Assembly (NCBI RefSeq): GCF_000331225.1
Contig: NZ_ANFY01000004.1
Span: forward strand, 1 to 64,000
Direction of reading: 5' to 3'
DNA: 64,000 bases
Origin: Sandarakinorhabdus sp. AAP62
GTDB lineage: Bacteria; Pseudomonadota; Alphaproteobacteria; Sphingomonadales; Sphingomonadaceae
Shown here: piece after piece, positions 35,835 to 43,683 of the stretch
Layout of the letters: each line of letters starts with the position of its first letter
Numbering within the stretch: position 1 is the first letter of the stretch
Made by a program: the position numbers and the translations under genes
Notes under the pieces: model-generated
Database searches by the model: none
Seen by the model: the letters and a program-made list of their open reading frames with translations, nothing else
Told to the model about the DNA's origin: nothing

Positions 35835-36889
35835 GTGGGCCCGAAATCAGCTGGTTCTCCGCGCTGTGCGACGATGATTATGAGTTTCTGGGCGTGCCTG
35901 ATCCGGGCCTGCGCTCCAGCTGGGAACATTGCCGCAATATCGTGCTGACCGCCGAAAAGGGCGGGTTCGACAATATATTGCTGCCGTCCGGCTATCAGCT
36001 CGGCATCGACACGCAGATGTTTGCCGGCGCCATCGCTGCGCTCACCACGCGCATCCGCCTGCTGATGGCGATCCGCGTCGGTGAAACCTGGCCGCCGCAG
36101 CTGGCTCGCCAGATCGCCACGCTCGACCAGATCCTGGGTGGCCGCCTCACCGTCAACATCATCTCGTCTGACATGCCGGGCGAAGTGCTGGCTTCCAAGC
36201 CGCGCTATGATCGCACGGTCGAAGTGATGAAGATTCTTAAAGTCCTGCTCAACGGCAACGCGCTCGACCACCAGGGCGAGTTCTACAAGCTGCAGCTGCC
36301 GCCGCCCAATGTGAAGACCGTTTCCGGCAAATGCCCGCCGCTCTATTTCGGTGGCCTGTCCGAAGACGCGCGCGAGGCCGCCGCCGAAGCCGCTGACGTC
36401 TATCTGATGTGGCCCGACACGATGGACAAGGTGAAGGAAGTCGTCGCCGACATGACCGCCCGCGCCGCCAAGCGTGGCCGCACGCTGAAGTTCGGCTACC
36501 GCGTCCACGTCATCGTGCGCGAGACGGAGGCTGAGGCCCGGAACGCCGCCGATCACCTGCTGTCCAAGCTCGACGCCGCCACCGGTGACGCCATCCGCGC
36601 CAAGTCGCTCGACAGCCAGTCCGTCGGCGTCCAGCGCCAGGCCGAGCTGCGCGACAAGGCGTCGGACGGCTATGTCGAGGACAATCTGTGGACCGGCATC
36701 GGCCGTGCCCGGTCGGGCTGCGGCGCCGCGCTGGTCGGCGATCCCGATCAGATCGTCGCCAAGCTGCAGGCCTACCAGGCCGCCGGCATGGAAGCCTTCA
36801 TCCTCTCCGGCTACCCCCATGCCCGTGAAGCTGATCTGTTCAGCCGGCATGTGCTGCCGAAACTGGCACACGGCCCGCTGGTGATGTGA
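35831..36889 (+). CDS. LLM-class flavin-dependent monooxygenase (SsuD-like)
   Basis: The 352-residue bacterial-luciferase-like protein starts at GTG 35831. It shows FDNILLPSGYQLGIDTQMF, RIRLLMAIRVGETWPPQLAR and LTVNIISSDMPGEV, typical of alkanesulfonate monooxygenase-like proteins using FMNH2 and oxygen. No flavin reductase is next to it. Coupled translation with the aldo/keto reductase suggests a joint pathway, perhaps sulfonate or aldehyde handling (inference). A 20-bp perfect hairpin (36895-36914) follows the stop without a T-tail. Confidence 0.87.
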   Translation: MSGPEISWFSALCDDDYEFLGVPDPGLRSSWEHCRNIVLTAEKGGFDNILLPSGYQLGIDTQMFAGAIAALTTRIRLLMAIRVGETWPPQLARQIATLDQILGGRLTVNIISSDMPGEVLASKPRYDRTVEVMKILKVLLNGNALDHQGEFYKLQLPPPNVKTVSGKCPPLYFGGLSEDAREAAAEAADVYLMWPDTMDKVKEVVADMTARAAKRGRTLKFGYRVHVIVRETEAEARNAADHLLSKLDAATGDAIRAKSLDSQSVGVQRQAELRDKASDGYVEDNLWTGIGRARSGCGAALVGDPDQIVAKLQAYQAAGMEAFILSGYPHAREADLFSRHVLPKLAHGPLVM

Positions 36890-37288
36890 GCGGCGCGCTG
36901 GCTGAGGCCAGCGCCTGGGCGCATGTGCAGCCAGACTGAACCGCCCGGGCCGCGCCTGTCGCGGCACGCGCTTGGACAGGTGCGCTCTTCGACAGGTTCA
37001 GGATGAGCGCATTCTTCGATTCACCCAGGACACAAGCGCGCCCGACCTGATCCGCCGCGAAAATTGCACAAATGTGACAGTTGGTTGCGGAATCGGGCCT
37101 GAATGTGGCGTGATGAAAATCTTAACAGGCAGCGACGTTGAAGATATTGGCGACCCAGTGCCAATTTCTCGAAGAATCCCCGCAACACGTCCCGAATTCT
37201 GCAGCACATCTGCTGTCGCCGTTACTGCAAGCTCGACTGCTTGACTCCAACTGGCGAATCACGGACACTTCGGTTGTGGGGAATTTTC
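36890..37288. other. Intergenic leader of the unknown five-gene cluster
   Basis: It begins with a hairpin GCGCTGGC/GCCAGCGC (36895-36914). A stretch near 36978-37010 (TTCGACAGGTTCAGGATGAG) resembles a sequence often dispersed in related genomes. From about 37050 to 37288 the DNA is less GC-rich than its flanks and probably holds the promoter of the 37.3-40.1 kb cluster. No gene is supported here. Confidence 0.55.
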
Positions 37289-37579
37289 ATGCCGCAACTG
37301 CACAATCAGTTTGCTGACCATTTTGGTGCCGATGTCTCGGCCGCCGCAGAAGGTCGTGCGATGTGCCTCGTCATTGGCCACCGTTCGCCGCTTGCCGCCA
37401 TCAATATGGTGGGCGGCACCGCCGTTGCGGCTCTGCCGAACCATCGCGTGGTCGCCATCGTCGATCTGCGGAACCTGCCGCTGTTGCAGCGGCATGAGGA
37501 TGTGCGGGTGGCCGGCCCGATCTCGATCGATCCGCAGCGTTTTGCAGCTTTTCAGAAACTTGTGGGTGCCCGGCCCTGA
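37289..37579 (+). CDS. Unknown protein, first gene of a five-gene cluster
   Basis: The 96-residue protein from ATG 37289 is not recognised. It alternates hydrophobic strands (AMCLVIGH, VVAIVDLRNLPLL, VRVAGPISI) with polar turns, suggesting a small alpha/beta domain. There is no signal peptide or membrane span. It is followed after 42 bp by the first of three related genes and runs in the same direction, so it is probably part of the same transcript. GTGGGGA lies upstream of the start. Its role could be regulatory or structural; nothing in the sequence decides. Confidence 0.65.
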   Translation: MPQLHNQFADHFGADVSAAAEGRAMCLVIGHRSPLAAINMVGGTAVAALPNHRVVAIVDLRNLPLLQRHEDVRVAGPISIDPQRFAAFQKLVGARP

Positions 37580-37621
37580 TCCCGGCACGCATTCGCGTTT
37601 GACAGTGAAGGAGCAGTGATC

Positions 37622-38149
37622 ATGGCAAGTGTCGGACAAGAACTACTTGATGTGCCCCTGCCGGAAATGGTGCTGAAGCTGGCGCTGGGCATCGCCGAGG
37701 CGCAGCGCGCGCTGGACACCAACAGCATCGAAACCGCCAAGGCGCTGGCGGAAGAGAAGATCGAGATCATTCCGCAGATCACCGAAACCATCGCGGCCAA
37801 TGGCAATGTCAGCTTTGTGACGGCGCCGGCGGTGGAAATGTCGCTGATGCAGGTCGGCCTGTTCCCGACCTTCTACCAATTTGCCGAAGCCACCATCGAA
37901 GTGACGATGGACATCAAGACTTCGCTCAACACCGAGACCAGCATCAAGGTGGGGACCAAGGCCAAGGTGGGCTTTGCGATGTGGAGCGCCAGCGTACGGG
38001 TCGATGTGGCGCACAACCGCAAATTTTCCAAGGAAGTGCGTGGCACCAGCCGGCTGCTCACCCGCATGGTGCCGGTGCCGCCGCCAGCCCGGCTGTTTCC
38101 GCAGATCAAGACGGTGGATAATCGCGTCGCCACGCCGCCGACACCCTGA
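37622..38149 (+). CDS. Unknown cluster protein A (paralogue 1)
   Basis: The 175-residue protein starts at ATG 37622 with AAGGAG 8 nt upstream. It has a helical N-terminus with GIAEAQRALDTNS, an IPQITETIAANGN strand, a PTFYQFAEATIEVTMDI core and a C-terminal SRLLTRMVPVPPPARL. The next gene shares this whole order of motifs (GIADAQLALD, MPTFYQFREATVEVSMDV, SRLTAVLVPVPSPIRI). Protein A carries an extra segment of about 20 residues (NTETSIKVGTKAKVGF) between core and tail. No signal peptide or catalytic motif is seen. I do not know a function for this family; a self-assembling or scaffold role is a guess. Confidence 0.75.
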   Translation: MASVGQELLDVPLPEMVLKLALGIAEAQRALDTNSIETAKALAEEKIEIIPQITETIAANGNVSFVTAPAVEMSLMQVGLFPTFYQFAEATIEVTMDIKTSLNTETSIKVGTKAKVGFAMWSASVRVDVAHNRKFSKEVRGTSRLLTRMVPVPPPARLFPQIKTVDNRVATPPTP

Positions 38150-38160
38150 GGGATCGAACC

Positions 38161-38706
38161 ATGGCGGTCCCACCGATCAAGCGGGGGGTGCCCGGCTTTC
38201 GGGCCCCGTTGGTATCCCCCGCCCAACCCCTGCCGGAAGTGGCCAACGTCAGCTTTGGCGATCTCGTGCGCATGCTCGCCGAAGGCATCGCCGATGCCCA
38301 GCTGGCATTGGATCGATCCAGTGCGGAAATGGCGCTGGAACTGGCCCAATCCCAGGTCGAAATCGTTCCCGCGATCATCGAGACGGTGGATGCCGACGGC
38401 AACATCAAGTTCAGCAGGGCCGAAACCCAGACAGTCTCGCTGCTGGAAATCGGCATCATGCCGACCTTCTATCAGTTCCGCGAAGCCACGGTCGAAGTAT
38501 CGATGGATGTGCACATCGTCGAGAGCGAGAATGAGCAGACCAAGCAGAAGCGGCTGGGCCTGTTCGCCTCCACGCGCGAAGTGCAACTCGATCGGCGCTT
38601 CAACCGCGAAACCAGGGTGGCATCGCGCCTGACCGCCGTTCTGGTGCCAGTGCCATCGCCGATCCGCATCGAACCGGAGCGGCGCACCACGCGGGAGGAT
38701 GGCTGA
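38161..38706 (+). CDS. Unknown cluster protein B (paralogue 2)
   Basis: The 181-residue protein lies 11 bp after protein A. After a Pro-rich N-terminus it repeats A's architecture: GIADAQLALDRSSAEMALEL, VEIVPAIIETVDADGN, PTFYQFREATVEVSMDV and SRLTAVLVPVPSPIRI. By eye roughly 45% of residues match A in the conserved core. A charged segment ESENEQTKQKRLG replaces A's insert. Its stop overlaps the next start by one base (TGATG). The duplication suggests a hetero-oligomer of A and B (inference). Confidence 0.75.
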   Translation: MAVPPIKRGVPGFRAPLVSPAQPLPEVANVSFGDLVRMLAEGIADAQLALDRSSAEMALELAQSQVEIVPAIIETVDADGNIKFSRAETQTVSLLEIGIMPTFYQFREATVEVSMDVHIVESENEQTKQKRLGLFASTREVQLDRRFNRETRVASRLTAVLVPVPSPIRIEPERRTTREDG

Positions 38707-39230
38707 TGCCGACCGTCAATCTCGATGCATTGATGCGGGCCGCCGGCGCATCGCTGGGCGACGCGCAGGTGGGACTGATCGGCAATGCGCCGCAAGCGCC
38801 GACCCGCATGGCGATCGCCGAAGCGACGATGGACATGATGGTGACGGTGGAAGGCACCAGGGGCGAAGCCTTGCAGGTCGCCGCCGTCAACGCTGCCCTG
38901 GCCCGCACCGGCACGGTCAATGCCGAGGCGCTGTCGCGGGTGACCATGCGTTTTGTGGCGATGTCGGATCCACTGGGCGCTGCTGCGCCCGCACCCGGTC
39001 CAACGTCCGCCTCGCCGCCATCGGGCGGCACAGCGCCGCCCCGCCGGCCGCTCACGCGGGCGGAGATGCAGGCGCAGATGCTGAAACTGCCCGACGTGTC
39101 GCCCGTGCTGGCGGCCGGCAAGGAGGTGCGCCTGGATTATACCGCCATCAGTGCCGATCGCACGTTGGTCCGGGCGCTGTCGGACCAGGGTGAAATATTG
39201 GCCGTGCGCCTGCTCGATGGATTGAAGTGA
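38706..39230 (+). CDS. Unknown cluster protein C (diverged paralogue 3 with extra domain)
   Basis: The 174-residue protein keeps shortened versions of the A/B motifs in the same order: GASLGDAQVGL, MAIAEATMDMMVTVEG and ALSRVTMRFVAMSDPL. It has lost the central helix pair. After an Ala/Pro/Ser linker (about 95-118) it has a separate C-terminal piece, LTRAEMQAQMLKLPDV to the end, not found in A or B. It overlaps B and D by one base each, so expression of the three must be linked. The relation to A/B is weak but ordered. Confidence 0.65.
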   Translation: MPTVNLDALMRAAGASLGDAQVGLIGNAPQAPTRMAIAEATMDMMVTVEGTRGEALQVAAVNAALARTGTVNAEALSRVTMRFVAMSDPLGAAAPAPGPTSASPPSGGTAPPRRPLTRAEMQAQMLKLPDVSPVLAAGKEVRLDYTAISADRTLVRALSDQGEILAVRLLDGLK

Positions 39231-40108
39231 TGGCCAGGAAGCCGACCAGACCGCCCACGAAGGCGCCGGCCCAGCCGTTGCCTGCCCGCCCTGCCGCTGC
39301 CGGCAAGGCGCCGCCCGCGGCACCGGCTGCCGCACCCAGGCCTGTGGCTGCCACGCCCGCACCGGCAGCGGCGCCCGCCAAACCGGCCGTGACAGCGGCA
39401 GCGCCCGCTGCCGTACCCGCCAGGGAGCCGGCCAAGCCCGCCGTGAAGCCCGTGGTCCCGCTTTCCGACCGCACTTCGGCACCGGCCAGCGCCGGCTTGA
39501 TGTCGGCGGCGGATGTGATGCTGCTGCGCGACCGGCTGGATGCGGTGATCAAGGGCGTCGCAACGCCCGATACGGGCAAGGCCGCCGATCCGATTGTCGC
39601 GCTGGTGGCCCGCAGCCTGACCGAGGTGCGCGCCGAACATCAATCGCGCCTCGCCGCACTGGAAAAGGATCTGGCGGCGGCGCGGCAGGCCAGTGAAACC
39701 TCGGTCGCCGGCCTGCGCGCCAGCCTGGCGGACGCGCTGGCGGCCATGGATGCCACGGTGAAGGAATTGGCCGCGGCGCGGGCCCGGGAATCCGGGCTGA
39801 ACGAGGAACTGGCGCGCGCGGCCAGGGCGTTGGCCCGGGCCGAGGCCCGCATTGCCGAACTGGCCGAAAAGCCGGCCGCCGATGGCACGCAGCCGGTGGG
39901 TGCCGAGGCCTTTGCCGAGCTGGTGGACAAGTTCGTCGGCAGCCTCAACAGCCGGATGGGCTCCCTCAGCCTTGCCGGCGGAGAAATGGTGCTGAAGGCC
40001 GGCGTGGCAGCCACAGCCACGGGCGCGCGCTTCGTGCTGCCTTCGGCGACGGGGCCTGCCCCTGGCGTGTTGCAGGAACTGCGCTTGCGGCTCGACCCGA
40101 AAAGCTGA
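39230..40108 (+). CDS. Unknown cluster protein D (Ala/Pro-rich linker and coiled coil)
   Basis: The 292-residue protein has a disordered N-terminus of about 75 residues made of Ala, Pro and Lys, then MSAADVMLLRDRLDAVIKG. A long heptad-like helix follows at about 125-220 (runs of LAALEKDLAAARQ, ELAAARARESGLNEELARAA), with a C-terminal region ending VLQELRLRLDPKS. It looks like a coiled-coil tether or scaffold. The ATG at 39230 forms TGATG with the C stop. No enzyme motif or membrane span is seen. It is the last gene of the unknown cluster; the amidase begins 90 bp later. Confidence 0.72.
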   Translation: MARKPTRPPTKAPAQPLPARPAAAGKAPPAAPAAAPRPVAATPAPAAAPAKPAVTAAAPAAVPAREPAKPAVKPVVPLSDRTSAPASAGLMSAADVMLLRDRLDAVIKGVATPDTGKAADPIVALVARSLTEVRAEHQSRLAALEKDLAAARQASETSVAGLRASLADALAAMDATVKELAAARARESGLNEELARAARALARAEARIAELAEKPAADGTQPVGAEAFAELVDKFVGSLNSRMGSLSLAGGEMVLKAGVAATATGARFVLPSATGPAPGVLQELRLRLDPKS

Positions 40109-40198
40109 GGCAAGGGCAGCGCTTGCGCCCACTCCCATAACTGCGCACAGTCTGTGCCGCAGCAGCGGCCCGGTTGGGCCCGTGGCGCGAGGGGCAGC

Positions 40199-41728
40199 AT
40201 GGGGATGTTTGACAGCACGCGCAGGCAATTCATGGCGCAGGCAGGCGCGCTTGCGCTGGCACCGGCGGCGGTCGCCCAGCCGCGCAAGCCGCTCGATCCG
40301 CTGCTGGCCATGCCGGGCCGCCACCTGGCGGCGCTGATCGCGGCGCGCAAGGCCAGTGCCGAAGAAGTGATGCGCGCCGTGCTGGCGCAGATTGGCGCGC
40401 ACAATCCGGCGCACAATGCCATTGTCGCGCTGCAGGATGGTGACCAATTGCTGGCGCAGGCGCGGGCGATGGATGCGCGGCTGGGCGCAGGCGAGACGCC
40501 GGGGCCATTGTTCGGCCTGCCCTGGGCGGTGAAGGACCTTGCGGAGGTGATCGGCATCCGCTCGACCGGCGGCTCGCTGGTCAACAAGGACAGGATCCCC
40601 ACCTGTGAAGGCATCATGGTGCAGCGGCTGCGCCGCGCCGGCGCCATCTTCATCGGCAAGACCAACGCGCCCGAATTCGGCTTTGGCTCCCACACCATCA
40701 ACCGCGTCTATGGCCCGACCCGCAACAGTTTCGATCCCAGCAAATCGGCTGGCGGCAGCAGTGGCGGCGCAGGCGTGGGCCTGGCGCTCAGGATGCTGCC
40801 GCTCGCCGACGGGTCGGATTTCGGCGGCAGCCTGCGCAACCCGGCGGCGTGGAACAATGTGTTCGGCTTTCGCACCGGCACCGGGGTGATCCCGCCCGAA
40901 GGCAATGAGCAATGGATTGGCCGGATGGGCGTGCCGGGCCCGATGGCGCGGCATGTTGCCGATCTGGGCCTGGTGCTGTCGGTGATGGCGGGCAAGCACC
41001 CGCAGTCGCTGCAATCGATCAATGTTGATGCACGGGCCTTTGCCGGGCCGCTCGATGCGGATTTGAAGGGCGTGCGCATCGGCTGGTTGGGTGATTGGGG
41101 CGGGCGCGTGCCGCATGAGCCCGAGGTGCTGCGGATTTGCGAGGCGGCGCTGCCGGCGTTCCGCAGCATCGGTTGCACGGTCGATGTGGCGCAAGTGGAT
41201 CATGAGATCGAGCCCGTGTGGCAGGCGCTGCTGGTGCTGCGCAGCTGGATGTCGGGCACCGGCCTGCAGCGACTGGCCGATGATCCGGCGACGCGCGACC
41301 TGATCGGCAGCCAGGCGCATTGGGAAATCGCCAACAGCCGCACCATCACCGGCGCGCAGGTGTTGAATGCGTCGGCCGTGCGCAGCGCGTGGACCCGGGC
41401 AGTGGACCGCCTGTTCGAGCGCCATGATTTCCTGATCGCGCCGGCGGTGCAGTTGTTGCCCTTCCCGGTGGCGCAGAATTGGCCCACCGAAGTGGCCGGG
41501 AAACGCATGCGCACCTATCACGAATGGATGCTCGGCACCTTCCTGGTGACGATGACCGGGCTGCCCGCACTCGCCGCGCCGGCGGGCTTCTCGGCGGACG
41601 GCCTGCCGGCGGGTATCCAGATCATCGGCCGACGCGGTGCGGAACTGGCCTGCCTGAAACTGGCGCACGCCTATGAACAGGCGGCGAGCGCCGTGGTGCG
41701 GCAGCGGCCGCCCGGATTGGCGGCCTGA
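40199..41728 (+). CDS. Tat-exported amidase (amidase-signature family)
   Basis: The 509-residue protein has a twin-arginine signal (FDSTRRQFMAQAGALALA) and the Ser-cisSer-Lys triad of the amidase-signature family: Lys112 (AVKDL), Ser187/188 in AGGSSGGAG and nucleophile Ser211 in GSDFGGSLRNPA. It should hydrolyse an amide in the periplasm. Its stop overlaps madL by one base, so it is coupled to a malonate transporter. This suggests that it releases malonate from malonamate or a malonamide (inference from context). The ATG at 40199 has GAGGGG upstream. Confidence 0.87.
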   Translation: MGMFDSTRRQFMAQAGALALAPAAVAQPRKPLDPLLAMPGRHLAALIAARKASAEEVMRAVLAQIGAHNPAHNAIVALQDGDQLLAQARAMDARLGAGETPGPLFGLPWAVKDLAEVIGIRSTGGSLVNKDRIPTCEGIMVQRLRRAGAIFIGKTNAPEFGFGSHTINRVYGPTRNSFDPSKSAGGSSGGAGVGLALRMLPLADGSDFGGSLRNPAAWNNVFGFRTGTGVIPPEGNEQWIGRMGVPGPMARHVADLGLVLSVMAGKHPQSLQSINVDARAFAGPLDADLKGVRIGWLGDWGGRVPHEPEVLRICEAALPAFRSIGCTVDVAQVDHEIEPVWQALLVLRSWMSGTGLQRLADDPATRDLIGSQAHWEIANSRTITGAQVLNASAVRSAWTRAVDRLFERHDFLIAPAVQLLPFPVAQNWPTEVAGKRMRTYHEWMLGTFLVTMTGLPALAAPAGFSADGLPAGIQIIGRRGAELACLKLAHAYEQAASAVVRQRPPGLAA

Positions 41729-42087
41729 TGCCCATCTATGGCGTGGCGCTGCTGGCCGCCTGCACGCTGGTTGGCCTGTTCGTTGGCGATCTGATCGGGG
41801 CCACAATGGGCCTGGAGGCCAATGTTGGTGGGGTTGGCATCGCCATGCTGCTGCTGATCACCCTCACCAACCTGCCGGGGCGGCGGCTGGAGCCAGGTTC
41901 GCCCACGGGCAGCGGCGTCCAATATTGGAGCCTGCTCTATATCCCGATCATCGTTGCCATGGCGGCCAGGCAGAATGTGTTTGCGGCGGTTTCAGGCGGG
42001 GTGATGGCGATCACGGCAGGCGCGCTGGCCGTGCTGGCGGCGTTTGCGCTGGTGCCGGTGCTCAGCCGCTGGGCCCAAAGGCCTTGA
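41728..42087 (+). CDS. madL: Malonate transporter subunit MadL
   Basis: The 119-residue membrane protein has four hydrophobic spans and the MadL pattern: MPIYGVALLAACTLVGLFVGDLIG, NVGGVGIAMLLLI and YWSLLYIPIIVAMAA. MadL and MadM together import malonate with sodium ions. It starts in a TGATG overlap with the amidase. The decarboxylase genes (mdc/mad) usually found with it are not in this window. Confidence 0.88.
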   Translation: MPIYGVALLAACTLVGLFVGDLIGATMGLEANVGGVGIAMLLLITLTNLPGRRLEPGSPTGSGVQYWSLLYIPIIVAMAARQNVFAAVSGGVMAITAGALAVLAAFALVPVLSRWAQRP

Positions 42088-42097
42088 TGGTGCGATC

Positions 42098-42859
42098 ATG
42101 ACGGCACGGCTGGCTGATTTTGCTGGCGACAACGGCCTGCTGGTCGCGTTCGTCTTCGTGGGCCTGGTCATGGCAGTGGCCTACGCTCTGTCCCGCCATG
42201 TCGCGCGGGGCACGGTGCATGGTTCGGCCATCGCCATCGCGCTGGGGTTGCTGCTGGCCTTCTGGGCGGGTGCCGATACCGGCGGCACGAATGGCGTGGC
42301 GGATTGGCCGCTGCTGGCTGGTATCGGCGTGCTGGGCGGCAACATGTTTCGCGATTTCGCCATTGTCGCCACGGCATTTGGCGTGCGGCTGGCGGATCTG
42401 CGCGCCGCCGGGCTGGTGGGCGCCCTTTCCATCCTGATCGGCGTCGTGCTGTCGTTCGCGGTGGGGGCCGCAGTCGCCATCGGTTTCGGCATCACCGATC
42501 CGGCCGAGATCGCCACCATCGGCGCTGGCGCGGCCACCTATATCGTCGGCCCCGTCACCGGCGCGTCACTGGGCGTCTCGTCCAGCATCATCTCGCTCAG
42601 CATCGCCGCCGGGCTGGTGAAGGCGGTGCTGGTGATGGTGACAACGCCGCTGGTCGCCCGCCGCATCGGCCTCGACAATCCGGCCAGTGCGATGATCTAT
42701 GGCGGGCTGATGGGCACGACCAGCGGCGTCACCGGCGGGCTGGCGGCGACCGACCCCAGGCTGGTGCCCTATGGCGCGATGACCTCCACCTTCTACACCG
42801 GCCTTGGCTGCCTGATGGCGCCATCGGTGCTGTATCTGGCGGTGAAGGCGCTGGTTTAA
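42098..42859 (+). CDS. madM: Malonate transporter subunit MadM
   Basis: The 253-residue membrane protein has about seven spans and typical MadM stretches: VLGGNMFRDFAIVATAFGV, ATIGAGAATYIVGPVTGASLG and YGGLMGTTSGVTGGLAATDP. It works with MadL. The start ATG at 42098 lies 10 bp after madL. The 3' end overlaps the convergent enoyl-CoA hydratase by 4 nt. Confidence 0.9.
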   Translation: MTARLADFAGDNGLLVAFVFVGLVMAVAYALSRHVARGTVHGSAIAIALGLLLAFWAGADTGGTNGVADWPLLAGIGVLGGNMFRDFAIVATAFGVRLADLRAAGLVGALSILIGVVLSFAVGAAVAIGFGITDPAEIATIGAGAATYIVGPVTGASLGVSSSIISLSIAAGLVKAVLVMVTTPLVARRIGLDNPASAMIYGGLMGTTSGVTGGLAATDPRLVPYGAMTSTFYTGLGCLMAPSVLYLAVKALV

Positions 42860-43683
42860 CTGCCGGTGTAACGCGGAGCGCGCTTTTCGCGGTAGCTGCT
42901 GAAGGCTTCGCGGAAGTCGTTGGTGCCGGTGGCCAGATGCTGTTCCTTGTCGGCAGCGGCAAAGCCAGTCGCATAGTCCTCGTCCAGCGCCGTCCACACT
43001 TGCGCCTTCATCGCTGCGAGGCTGCGCGGGGCGCTGAAGGTGGCGATGCTGCGGGCATAGTCCATCACGTGCGGCAGCAGCGCCTCGTCGTCGAACACGT
43101 CGTTCACCAGCCCCAGCGCCTTGGCCTCCGTGCCGTCGAACCGCCGGGCAGTGTAGAGCAGGTCCATGGCCTTCGCCTGACCGATGTGCCGTGTCAGCAG
43201 CCAGGCCGAACCCTTTTCGCCGGGCACGCCGATGCGGGCGAAGGTGGCGTTGAACAGGGCCGAGGTGCTGGCGAAGCGGATGTCGCAGTGGAGCGACAGG
43301 ATGAAGCCCCAGCCGAACGCCGGGCCATTCACCGCCGCGATGGTGGGCTTGCGGCAGGTGATCAGGGCGGGCCAGCCGCCGCTGTAATAGGGGGCCAGCG
43401 CCGGGCCGATGTCGTCACCCCATTGCGGCGCGGTGTCGGGAAACGGGTTCACATCGCCGCTGCCGCCGCCACCGATGATGGCCAGATCAAGCCCGGCGCA
43501 GAAGCTGCGGCCGGCGCCGGTGACCACGATCACCCTGGCTTCGGGATCAGCGCCGGCCCTTGCCACCGCCGCGAAGAAATCGGTCAGCATGGCGGGCGTG
43601 AGCGCGTTCAACTTGTCTGGCCGGTTCAGCGTGATCGTCGCCACCCCGTCGGCCAGATCATAGCGGATCGGGGTGTCGCTCAT
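42856..43683 (-). CDS. Enoyl-CoA hydratase/isomerase (crotonase family)
   Basis: The 275-residue crotonase-fold protein has the oxyanion-hole segments SFCAGLDLAIIGG and NGPAFGWGFILSLHCDIRFAS, then VPGEKGSAWLLTR. It hydrates or isomerises enoyl-CoA esters. The ATG at 43683 overlaps the nitronate monooxygenase stop by 4 nt, so the two are coupled. Sequence details resemble hydratases of branched or aromatic acyl-CoA catabolism more than FadB, but the substrate is not known. Confidence 0.87.
   Translation of the reverse strand: MSDTPIRYDLADGVATITLNRPDKLNALTPAMLTDFFAAVARAGADPEARVIVVTGAGRSFCAGLDLAIIGGGGSGDVNPFPDTAPQWGDDIGPALAPYYSGGWPALITCRKPTIAAVNGPAFGWGFILSLHCDIRFASTSALFNATFARIGVPGEKGSAWLLTRHIGQAKAMDLLYTARRFDGTEAKALGLVNDVFDDEALLPHVMDYARSIATFSAPRSLAAMKAQVWTALDEDYATGFAAADKEQHLATGTNDFREAFSSYREKRAPRYTGS

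Noticed and set aside
36895-36914. Terminator after the LLM monooxygenase
   Set aside because: The stem is perfect (8 bp, TGAG loop) but no T-run follows, so I list it only as a hairpin.
39137-41806. Long minus-strand frame (about 890 codons) opposite protein D and the amidase
   Set aside because: The sense amidase is secure, and the antisense product is low-complexity without motifs.
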